DNA from: Anaerolineae bacterium
GTDB lineage: Bacteria > Chloroflexota > Anaerolineae > Anaerolineales > Villigracilaceae
Direction: 5' to 3'
Assembly (NCBI GenBank): GCA_018645405.1
Contig: JABGOQ010000075.1
Location: forward strand, 1-42,533
Length of the DNA: 42,533 nucleotides
Below are positions 1-7,107 of this stretch, one piece after another; positions within the stretch are counted from its first letter, which is position 1, and each line of letters begins with the position of its first letter. The translations under genes were made by a program, and so were the position numbers. The notes beneath the pieces were generated by a model that saw only the letters and a list, made by a program, of their open reading frames with translations, had not been told where the DNA came from and searched no databases.

Positions 1-47
1 GGAGAATTTATGCCGATCAACTGCTCTTTTCTTAAACTGTCAGGTGA

Positions 48-743
48 CTAGTTATTTTTAGCTCGAAAGGTATAGATAAACCAATGATATAGCCCCATCA
101 CAAATAAAACCCCCACAGAAAATGCTTCTAAAAACCAATTTTGCATTTGTTTCTGATGAACGTTCTCTGCCAAGCCTAGAGAAAGGTTGTTTCTAAAACC
201 ACCCTTACGATGATGAAAATTTGAAATTAGTAAAACAATTTCAAATTTTTCTGCATCAGGTCGAAAAAAAACTGTGCTAGGGGTTTTTCCTGGCGTCATC
301 GTATCTTGTTCTGTACCGACCTCACCATTTTGAGCTAGCAAATGACCATCCACCCACAACTCGTAAGCACTGCCCTGCCCTTCGATATACAACCCATATG
401 TCTGGTAATAAGCATCGGGAGGGTACAGAGTAAGCGTATATGTAGCATAGCCCTCAGCAGTGGTTGTGATTCCTTCAATATCATAATCACTCCAAATGCC
501 AGGGACTGATACAAAATGCCCCTGATCAAGCATTGTAATTTGATCAGGCTGAAGCAATTCATCCCAGAAAAAAAGCCATTCACCAGAGAGGTTTACCGAA
601 CCATTATTTTCAAAATCCCAATCGCGCAGATCGATCACACCTTCAACAGCTTCAGGCGCTTCTTGAGGAAGACCACTAAATTGAGCACAGGCAGCCAAAT
701 AGAAGGAAAATAAAATTAGCGAAACCCCTTTAATGATCTTCAT
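48..743 (-). CDS. Truncated 7TMR-DISM-type sensory lipoprotein
   Basis: The protein has 231 residues. The N-terminus is a lipoprotein signal with lipobox LAAC (Cys19), so the mature protein should be anchored outside the membrane. The next ~150 residues start with DLRDWDFENNGSVNLSGEW, the typical opening of the extracellular sensor domain of 7TMR-DISM receptors (a beta-sandwich ligand-binding domain). Near the C-terminus one hydrophobic helix (about residues 208-226) begins, then a TAG stop follows. Family members continue with six more helices and often a GGDEF, kinase or cyclase output domain; here these are missing, so the gene looks truncated or decayed. The start has a good ribosome site (AAAGGAAC) 5-6 nt upstream. 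It could still work as a surface-anchored binding protein with one helix. Family assignment is fairly sure; function is not. Confidence 0.7.
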   Translation of the reverse strand: MKIIKGVSLILFSFYLAACAQFSGLPQEAPEAVEGVIDLRDWDFENNGSVNLSGEWLFFWDELLQPDQITMLDQGHFVSVPGIWSDYDIEGITTTAEGYATYTLTLYPPDAYYQTYGLYIEGQGSAYELWVDGHLLAQNGEVGTEQDTMTPGKTPSTVFFRPDAEKFEIVLLISNFHHRKGGFRNNLSLGLAENVHQKQMQNWFLEAFSVGVLFVMGLYHWFIYTFRAKNN

Positions 744-803
744 AATTGAGTTCCTTTATTGGCAAAACAAAACTATTTATGCTATACCAGATTGTAGCAG
801 GTA

Positions 804-3221
804 TTATTCCCCTGTATTTTCACTCTCCACCCATATCTGCGAGCCGTCCGTAGCGACATGAATCCAGCCGTTCAGGTCGGTGCGCAGCAGGGGGTAATCC
901 TCCACCGCAGCTAGCGTTGATCTATCGGGCAGCCCATCACGGTCACCTGCACTCACGCTCAGGATGATCAGTTGCGGTTGCAGCGCATCAATCCATTCGG
1001 GGGGATTCAGCGGGGCATAACCCGAATCAGGGAGTAAGAGCAAGGAAATTTCACCCAATTCTTTGGATTCATCAAGGCTCTCGAAATCCATGCCAACAGG
1101 AAGTAAAGCACGGAAAGAATTCCACTCAATTAAGATGACCGCTCCGCGCGTGCCCGAGGCTTGAATCCGTAAAAAGACATCTTCCCCAAGCTCCAGGCTT
1201 TGCCCCGTTTCCGCGCCTGTGATCGGGACTCCGTTATTTGAGAGATATTTGGCAAGATTACGAGATGCAAAAGAAGCCTCACGATTGCCGCTCCACAAAA
1301 CATCAGAAGGCGGGAAACGCTCAAGTGTGCGTGGTAACGCGGCGAGATCTTCCTCTTGGGGCGAGGCGACGATCAACCAATCCAATTCACGGTGGAAAGG
1401 TGGCAAACGCTCTCCCAATGCAGATGAAAGATCGGAGATACGCTCCCCGCCGTTGATGAGGATATTGGCACCATCCGGGGTTTGGATGAGAATCGCATCG
1501 GCAGAACCAACATCAAGGAAGGTGAGATGCAAACGTCCGTCTGGGGCAGCAAAAGCTACGCGCCAAACTTGAATGGTGAGAATTGCCAAAGATGCGATGA
1601 TAAAGGTAGATGTAAAGGTTCTCGAAAACTTTTTTAAACGGAAGCCAGCAAAAGTCCACGTGAGCATCACGGCGTAGACAATGACCACGATAATCAGCTT
1701 TGTATCCCCCAGAGCAATCACGCCGTGCGGCATCCTATCAAATAATTCCACAGCCCGAATGGTATAGGTTGTAAAAGGTAGCGCAAAAATGGCGAGCAAT
1801 TTTCCGAGCGGGAAGAATATCAGGCTTGCCATGAGGGCAATGCCACCAATGATCATCACAGCCGGTTGAACGGGAAGAATGAAGGGATTGGCGAGGAAGG
1901 AAATGAGTGAAACCTGCCCGAAATGATATGCCATGATCGGGATGGTCGCGAATTGGGCAGCGAGGGTGAAGAGGATATATTCGCCGATGGGGCCGGCAAT
2001 TTGTTGCGCTCTTTTTTCAGTCGTGATGCGGGAGGCTTGGCGAACAAACCAATTTGAGAGAGGCTCGGCGTAAAGAATCAGCCCGCCTGTAGCAGCAAAA
2101 GAAAGTTGAAAACCGACATCCCCGAGTACCATCGGATTCAAATATGCCATACCAACCGCAACAGCAAGGAGCGAGGCAACCCCATCTTGCCGTCTGCCGA
2201 GTTGCCTGCCGAGCAGTCCTAACCCGCCCATCAACGCGGCACGGACAACTGCCGCATCTGCACCAACAAGAATTGTGTAGGCACCGATGCCGAGCATAGC
2301 TAGAATAGAACCATTTCTTTTGCCAAAGAGATTACCAAAAAGACTCATGAAAAGCCCGGCAATAATTGTGATATTGAAGCCAGAAATGGCAATAATATGA
2401 GTCGTGCCGGTATCTTTGAAGGCGCGTTGAAGATCGGCGGGAAGCCCTGTTTCGATTCCGAGCAGGATGCCCGCGAGAAGGGAGGCTTCTGGGTCAGGGA
2501 AAAGTTCGTAGATATTGACGAGGGCACGATCTCTCAGATCATAAATAGCAGCCATGATCGCCAGCCCACCGCGCTCTTCGGGGAGGAGGGTCGCCTGCGC
2601 GTTTCGCATATAGGCGTGAATTCCGCTCAGGGCGAGGTAATCACGATAGGAAAATTCTTCGTTTTCTGGTGGGGTTTCGAGGATGCCGCGAACGCGAATA
2701 TAGTCGCCGTATTGGTAGCTTTTTCCCGCATCTACACGGACAAGAATTTTGCCGTGCACATAAAGTGGCCGGCGTTTATCAGGGCGGTCTATATGTAGAA
2801 CATCGAGCTGGAGGTTCGTGTACGTATCACGATAATCGGGCGGGTCAGCAATAATGCCCGTAACAAGGGTTTCGTATTCTCTATCTGCGAACCAGGCAAT
2901 AAAGAAGGGATCGTCAAGGTCTGGTTGATTGCTCTGGAAATGATAAGCCCCAAAAAAGAAGGAGAGCAGTATCAGTGGCAGAAAAAAATAGAAGTTAGAT
3001 TTTTGGGAGTCTGGTGTGGGGGATCGGGAATCTCGGAGTTCTGATCTTTGCTCACGAAATGCGAGGAAGGCACGTAAAAGAACTGCCACAAGCGCGATGG
3101 TGGCAGAGGCTGTGATCAATTGCAGCCAAAGATCCAATGGCTGCGTGAGATGGCGCGCAAGGGTGATCCCGCCGAGAAAGGCGAGGGATATCCAGGTGAG
3201 GGGGTAGATGGCTAATCGCAT
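804..3221 (-). CDS. comEC: ComEC/Rec2-family DNA uptake channel protein
   Basis: The protein has 805 residues. Order of domains: two N-terminal membrane helices, a DUF4131-like segment (about 90-200), the polytopic Competence domain (about 240-520, including LRAFKDTGTTH-like text before ISGFNITIIAG), and a C-terminal metallo-beta-lactamase-like domain (about 563-800) opening with LTFLDVGSADAILIQTPDG. ComEC forms the inner-membrane channel that admits single-stranded DNA in natural transformation. The beta-lactamase domain has lost its metal-binding HxHxDH motif: the equivalent place (about residue 615) reads VASPQEEDLAAL, and the DGG after the first strand is NGG. A heptamer repeat array lies in frame near residues 60-72. 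The gene is followed by a palindrome and then the rhomboid gene lies upstream on the same strand. No other competence gene is in the window. Confidence 0.9.
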   Translation of the reverse strand: MRLAIYPLTWISLAFLGGITLARHLTQPLDLWLQLITASATIALVAVLLRAFLAFREQRSELRDSRSPTPDSQKSNFYFFLPLILLSFFFGAYHFQSNQPDLDDPFFIAWFADREYETLVTGIIADPPDYRDTYTNLQLDVLHIDRPDKRRPLYVHGKILVRVDAGKSYQYGDYIRVRGILETPPENEEFSYRDYLALSGIHAYMRNAQATLLPEERGGLAIMAAIYDLRDRALVNIYELFPDPEASLLAGILLGIETGLPADLQRAFKDTGTTHIIAISGFNITIIAGLFMSLFGNLFGKRNGSILAMLGIGAYTILVGADAAVVRAALMGGLGLLGRQLGRRQDGVASLLAVAVGMAYLNPMVLGDVGFQLSFAATGGLILYAEPLSNWFVRQASRITTEKRAQQIAGPIGEYILFTLAAQFATIPIMAYHFGQVSLISFLANPFILPVQPAVMIIGGIALMASLIFFPLGKLLAIFALPFTTYTIRAVELFDRMPHGVIALGDTKLIIVVIVYAVMLTWTFAGFRLKKFSRTFTSTFIIASLAILTIQVWRVAFAAPDGRLHLTFLDVGSADAILIQTPDGANILINGGERISDLSSALGERLPPFHRELDWLIVASPQEEDLAALPRTLERFPPSDVLWSGNREASFASRNLAKYLSNNGVPITGAETGQSLELGEDVFLRIQASGTRGAVILIEWNSFRALLPVGMDFESLDESKELGEISLLLLPDSGYAPLNPPEWIDALQPQLIILSVSAGDRDGLPDRSTLAAVEDYPLLRTDLNGWIHVATDGSQIWVESENTGE
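3006..3040. repeat. Heptamer tandem array inside comEC
   Basis: Five degenerate 7-bp units in a row (GGAGTCT, GGTGTGG, GGGATCG, GGAATCT, CGGAGTT on the plus strand). They encode the Ser/Arg/Pro-rich linker around residues 60-72 of ComEC. Unit style matches the intergenic array at 4724-4751 (GAGTCGG, GAATTGG, GATTTGG). Confidence 0.55.
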
Positions 3222-3240
3222 TATTGCGCTTTAAGGTCTT

Positions 3241-3300
3241 ACCACAGAGTACACAAAGAACACAGAGAAAAACTTTTTAAAACTCTGTGGTCTCTGTGGT
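3241..3300. repeat. CACRAAG-type palindromic element
   Basis: Spacer between comEC and the rhomboid gene. CACAGAG/CACAAAG words recur about every 9 bp, and the ends form a perfect inverted repeat: ACCACAGAG at 3241-3249 and CTCTGTGGT at 3292-3300. Same family as 15987-16062, 19503-19580, 20984-21009 and 25294-25379. Confidence 0.8.
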
Positions 3301-3310
3301 GAAAAAATAA

Positions 3311-4069
3311 TTAATTCAAAAATTTCACCAGAGCCAATGCGCCGAAAATCCCTATCACGACCAATGCACCGATGACTGCATCTCGCATATTGCGGTGGTC
3401 TTTGAGTTTGAGCAGCGGGTAGATTCCCTCCAATTCCCAGCGAGGGCCGCCAAACCAGGCGAAGATCAAGCCGCCGAGCAGACCGCCGATATGTCCCCAA
3501 TTGTCGATGCCGGGAGACATGCCGATAAAGAGGTTCACACCAGCAACCATGACGATATTGCTCAAGGCCTTTTGGGCGCGCTGACCGAAGAGACCTTTAT
3601 TGAGGTAGAGAAAAACGCCCTCGGCAGCCAGCAAGCCAAAAACTGCGGTCGATGCACCAAGGGAATTCGCATCCGAAAAATAAAAGGAGAAGACATTCCC
3701 CGCAAATCCAGCTACGAGGTAGAGCATCAAAAAGCGGAGGTGTCCCATGCGACTTTCCATCCCGGAACCGATGGCGAGCAGGGCATACATATTGAAGCCG
3801 ATGTGCATCAACGAGCCATGCAAAAGGACGGGCGTAATCAGCCGCCAAAGTTGACCGACAAGGATGGCGTCGTTGATTTTCATCCCCAAATAGGCGGGGT
3901 AATCAGAACCTGATAAGAAAAATTCACTCGCCATTTGAAGCAAATAGACAAAAATTGTCACGCCCATAATGGCGTAGGTGACGCGTGGCGGCGCGGAAGG
4001 CAGGGCAACACTTGCCTGGTGCAGAGGGGGTGGCTCTTGAGCGTATTCGGGAGTGGGGGTTTCGTTCAT
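3311..4069 (-). CDS. Rhomboid-family intramembrane serine protease
   Basis: The protein has 252 residues, with about six membrane helices after a Pro-rich cytosolic N-terminus. The catalytic dyad is intact: Ser140 in GASTAVFG and His193 in WGHIGG. The oxyanion-region Asn93 in HIGFNMYA and the family WR motif (WRLITP, about 75-80) are also visible. Rhomboids cleave single-pass membrane substrates within the bilayer; the substrate here is unknown. The ATG overlaps the stop of the guanylate kinase gene by 4 bp (ATGA), so the two genes are translationally coupled. Confidence 0.92.
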   Translation of the reverse strand: MNETPTPEYAQEPPPLHQASVALPSAPPRVTYAIMGVTIFVYLLQMASEFFLSGSDYPAYLGMKINDAILVGQLWRLITPVLLHGSLMHIGFNMYALLAIGSGMESRMGHLRFLMLYLVAGFAGNVFSFYFSDANSLGASTAVFGLLAAEGVFLYLNKGLFGQRAQKALSNIVMVAGVNLFIGMSPGIDNWGHIGGLLGGLIFAWFGGPRWELEGIYPLLKLKDHRNMRDAVIGALVVIGIFGALALVKFLN

Positions 4070-4692
4070 AAGGTCACCTTGCGGGGATTGGTGCGATGAT
4101 GCTCGGCGTGAATAATCGACTGGATAGTATCCACCGCTTCGTCGAGATGCTCGTCTTTGTTAATGACGACATAATCGAATTCGGCGGCGCGCTTCATTTC
4201 CTGGCGTGCAGTTGCGATGCGCAGATTCAGCCCTTCGGCGGTTTCGGTCTTGCGTGCCTTCAACCTGCTGACCAATTCTTCTTCACTTTCTGTGGTGAGA
4301 AAGATGAGGACTGCCTCAGGCTCCATTTTTTTGACGGTTGCCGCGCCCTGAACATCGAGGCGCATGATCACATCTTTGCCGCTTGCGAGCGCATCCCGAA
4401 CTTGTTGTTTGGGAATCCCCTTATAGTCGTTGTAGACGATAGCATATTCGAGCAATTCGTCATCTTCGATCATTTGCGCAAACTTATCGCTAGTGATGAA
4501 GAAATAGTCTTTTCCGTGTGTTTCACTTTCACGAATGGGGCGCGTCGTCGCTGTGACAACAAAGTGGAAGGGCTGGTCGCCGCGTTCTTCCATCAGATGC
4601 AGGACGGTATCTTTCCCGACGCCAGATGGACCTGATACCACAATAAGGAGGGGTTCGGGGTGGAGGATATTAAATTCGGATGCATGAGTCAT
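4066..4692 (-). CDS. gmk: Guanylate kinase
   Basis: The protein has 208 residues. It phosphorylates GMP to GDP with ATP in the cytosol. The P-loop GPSGVGKD is at residues 21-28; the GMP-binding region contains TTRPIRESETHGKDYFF (about 48-64), as in the family. The length is usual. The start codon is preceded by TACAAT and a 7-nt gap with no ribosome-binding site, which suggests a leaderless message. It is first of a two-gene unit with the rhomboid protease (4-bp overlap). Confidence 0.95.
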   Translation of the reverse strand: MTHASEFNILHPEPLLIVVSGPSGVGKDTVLHLMEERGDQPFHFVVTATTRPIRESETHGKDYFFITSDKFAQMIEDDELLEYAIVYNDYKGIPKQQVRDALASGKDVIMRLDVQGAATVKKMEPEAVLIFLTTESEEELVSRLKARKTETAEGLNLRIATARQEMKRAAEFDYVVINKDEHLDEAVDTIQSIIHAEHHRTNPRKVTL

Positions 4693-4699
4693 AGGGAGT

Positions 4700-4705
4700 A
4701 TTGTA
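4700..4705 (-). promoter_or_regulatory. -10 box of gmk, leaderless start
   Basis: Minus-strand TACAAT followed by 7 nt (ACTCCCT) and then the gmk ATG. Transcription would begin at or next to the A of the start codon. I see no convincing -35. Confidence 0.5.
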
Positions 4706-4723
4706 CCTGATGAAGATAATTGT

Positions 4724-4751
4724 GAGTCGGGAATTGGGATTTGGAAGTTGT
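4724..4751. repeat. Heptamer tandem array
   Basis: Four 7-bp units: GAGTCGG, GAATTGG, GATTTGG, AAGTTGT. It lies in the short gap between gmk and the GNAT gene. Confidence 0.65.
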
Positions 4752-4766
4752 GGAAAAAGCCTAAGT

Positions 4767-5255
4767 TTAAACGCTTACTTTAAACCTATAAACCAAGTCA
4801 TTTTGATTTTCAATTATTTCATAATCTTGATTTGTATATTCTTTGATAATTTGCTTCCAAAATGCTTTCCCACTGGTATTATCTTGCGAAACACTTAATT
4901 CCCACTTCAGATCAAAGCGACTGAAAATATCAAAGGCAACTTTTTTGCCTATTCCCTTTCTTCTATACTTCTTCATGATGAAAAATTCTGCTATACAAAG
5001 GTCGCCATTTTCTGTTAATGTGATGTCGTTAACAAGAACAAATCCAGCAATCTTTTTATCGACGCAGATGATGAATGGATGCCTATTCTTTTCAACCCAA
5101 TAATGATCCAGGTATTTATAGCCATATCTGCCATGCTCATTTAGATCCGTTAATTCAAATTCAGATAGATCGTGTTTATACAACTCTATAAGGTTAGCTA
5201 TGACTGATTTTTGCTCTATGCTGGCAGGTTTAATTTCAATATTAATGCCTATCAT
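4767..5255 (-). CDS. GNAT-family N-acetyltransferase
   Basis: The protein has 162 residues from the chosen start. The acetyl-CoA binding core is visible as FFIMKKYRRKGIGKKVA (the R/Q-x-x-G-x-G/A signature, about residues 91-107), with preceding beta strands of the fold. Substrate is not predictable. I chose the ATG at 5253-5255 because it overlaps the exonuclease stop codon as ATGA; an in-frame upstream start at 5300 would sit well inside that gene. It is the last gene of a three-gene overlapping unit with a class IV aminotransferase and a 5'-3' exonuclease. Confidence 0.85.
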   Translation of the reverse strand: MIGINIEIKPASIEQKSVIANLIELYKHDLSEFELTDLNEHGRYGYKYLDHYWVEKNRHPFIICVDKKIAGFVLVNDITLTENGDLCIAEFFIMKKYRRKGIGKKVAFDIFSRFDLKWELSVSQDNTSGKAFWKQIIKEYTNQDYEIIENQNDLVYRFKVSV

Positions 5256-6115
5256 TTTTGAAAACGAGACAGAAGATTTATCGCGCCCAATGTCTGGCAT
5301 ATTTCAGTAAAATTTTCACGAGGTTCAACCCACTTCAACTCGTTCAGATTTTCTGCAATGGGGACATCGGAGCGGAGGGTTGCCAGACGACGATATAAGA
5401 AAGCTTTTTCCCGATATTTAGTTAGATTTTCATGCAGGCGACGGGCACCCCGAACTTTGACATCCCAGTCTTCAAGTTCGATAGGGATGGCTTCAATATG
5501 CTTATATTTAGAGAGGAGGGCCGCACTAGATTTTGCGCCCCAACTGGGAACCCCTGGAATGCCATCGGCGAAATCCCCTACGAGGGCAAGATAGTCCGGG
5601 ATAGAAGCTGGGGAGACGCCATATTTTTCGAGAACAGCGGCTTCATCATAGATGATTTCTCGGCGACGATCCCAACATATGACATTGCTTTGAGAAACCA
5701 ATTGTGCAAAATCCTTATCTGGAGAGCAGATGACCACCTGATCAACAACGGGATCATTCTTGAAACAGAGGGTCGCAGTAGCCAAGGCGTCGTCGGCTTC
5801 AAACTCCACCATAGGCCACACTACTATCCCTAGGGCAGCTACAGCTTCTTCAGCGAGCGGAAACTGAGCGAATAATTTTGGATCGATTCCCTCTCCGGTC
5901 TTGTAACCATCAAAGAGGTCATTACGGAAGGATTCCACGACATGGTCGAAGGCACATGCAAGATGAGTGACCTCGGGATCGGCAAGGAGAGAGAGTAGGC
6001 TTTGCAATAATCCAATTGTTGCGCCAACTTCACGACCATCAGGGGCTTTTCTGGGAGGAGGCCCGTAGAAAGAACGAAAAAGTTCGTATGTACCGTCAAT
6101 GAGATGGATTTTCAT
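5252..6115 (-). CDS. Stand-alone 5'-3' exonuclease (flap-nuclease family)
   Basis: The protein has 287 residues and corresponds to the N-terminal 5'-nuclease domain of DNA polymerase I without a polymerase. Visible motifs: IDGTYELFRSFYG at the start (metal-binding Asp), EFEADDALAT (acidic cluster, about 104-113), SPDKDFAQL (about 130-138) and the helix-3-turn-helix region VGDFADGIPGVPSWG (about 178-192). Such proteins remove RNA primers or flaps. The ATG at 6113-6115 was chosen; a TTG at 6119-6121 that overlaps the upstream stop is the alternative and adds two residues. It is coupled to the GNAT gene by a 4-bp overlap. Confidence 0.88.
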   Translation of the reverse strand: MKIHLIDGTYELFRSFYGPPPRKAPDGREVGATIGLLQSLLSLLADPEVTHLACAFDHVVESFRNDLFDGYKTGEGIDPKLFAQFPLAEEAVAALGIVVWPMVEFEADDALATATLCFKNDPVVDQVVICSPDKDFAQLVSQSNVICWDRRREIIYDEAAVLEKYGVSPASIPDYLALVGDFADGIPGVPSWGAKSSAALLSKYKHIEAIPIELEDWDVKVRGARRLHENLTKYREKAFLYRRLATLRSDVPIAENLNELKWVEPRENFTEICQTLGAINLLSRFQK

Positions 6116-6117
6116 TT

Positions 6118-6939
6118 TCAATAGTTTTCAGTATATTCATTTAAAAGCCGCATAAGTATCCGTGTTCGATCCCCAACTAATCCAGTGCCCACTTTATGAG
6201 CATCAATAGTTGTTACTGGAATAATACCTTTGCTAGTTGAAGTTATGAAAGCTTCATCAATTGTAGAGAGCTCTCCAGGATCAATCTTCCTGACTTCAAT
6301 CGGGAAATGATCTGAAGCAAGTTTCAAGATGATTTCTCGAGTAATTCCGTGTAGAACATGTGAAGAGGGCGTAACTAATCTGTCACCCTGAAAAATAAAA
6401 AAATTGGATCGTGGACACTCGGTAACACCATTCTCAGAATAGTAAAGTATATCGAATGCATTCTTCTCACGCCTTAGGGGTTCAAGGCGTATAGAGTTCA
6501 TGTAATTAATTGACTTAACATGAGGTAGCTCCCGTTGATATTCCACCTTGATCAATTTCACACCTAATGAGTAAACCGATGCCGGATACGTCGGAAGCTC
6601 TTCAGCAATGATGATGAAGTTTGGATCTTTGAAAAAAGGAGAAGCGGAATATCCTCCCGTTAATATGAGACGTATTGATGGGGTATTCAGGGTGCTTTCT
6701 CGTATCAGTTGCTCTGCTACTGCGGTTATCTCTATATCGGGAATAGGCAACTTCAGGTGCAACTTTGATGCTGAAAGGCGAAGGCGATGGAGATTATCAT
6801 CAAAATGAAAGAGCTTTCGATTATAGGTTCGCGCATAGTCAAAAACGCCGTATCCTCGCTGCAAAGCAAGATCTGAGATACCAATTCCCCCTTTGCTCGT
6901 TGAGAGTATCTCTCCATTAACGTAACACAGTGTACTCAT
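6118..6939 (-). CDS. Class IV PLP aminotransferase (BCAT/D-amino-acid transaminase-like)
   Basis: The protein has 273 residues. It has the fold-type IV signature: ALQRGYGVFDYARTYN near the N-terminus (about 26-41), a lysine within HVKSINYMNSIR (about 159-170) expected to hold PLP, and the conserved VTECPRSNFFIF (about 192-203). The family includes branched-chain aminotransferase, D-alanine transaminase and aminodeoxychorismate lyase; I cannot decide the substrate. Ribosome site AGGAAAT precedes the ATG. It leads the minus-strand unit with the exonuclease and GNAT genes. Confidence 0.85.
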   Translation of the reverse strand: MSTLCYVNGEILSTSKGGIGISDLALQRGYGVFDYARTYNRKLFHFDDNLHRLRLSASKLHLKLPIPDIEITAVAEQLIRESTLNTPSIRLILTGGYSASPFFKDPNFIIIAEELPTYPASVYSLGVKLIKVEYQRELPHVKSINYMNSIRLEPLRREKNAFDILYYSENGVTECPRSNFFIFQGDRLVTPSSHVLHGITREIILKLASDHFPIEVRKIDPGELSTIDEAFITSTSKGIIPVTTIDAHKVGTGLVGDRTRILMRLLNEYTENY

Positions 6940-7107
6940 ACAATTTCCTATTCAGTTTATATCGAGGCTTCGAGAACATTCTGAACCAAATGAGATAGAC
7001 ATATATGCTAAATTGACTCCTGTATTATTGCTGTTTGGCTAACGATAACATAAGCTGCCCGCTGAATTTGCAAACGCAACTCAATTTTACCATTATGAAA
7101 AAAGCAT

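Noticed and set aside
3231..3500. Minus-strand open frame overlapping the end of the rhomboid gene
   Set aside because: It is a shifted frame over rhomboid codons and the palindrome, and the residues are not protein-like.
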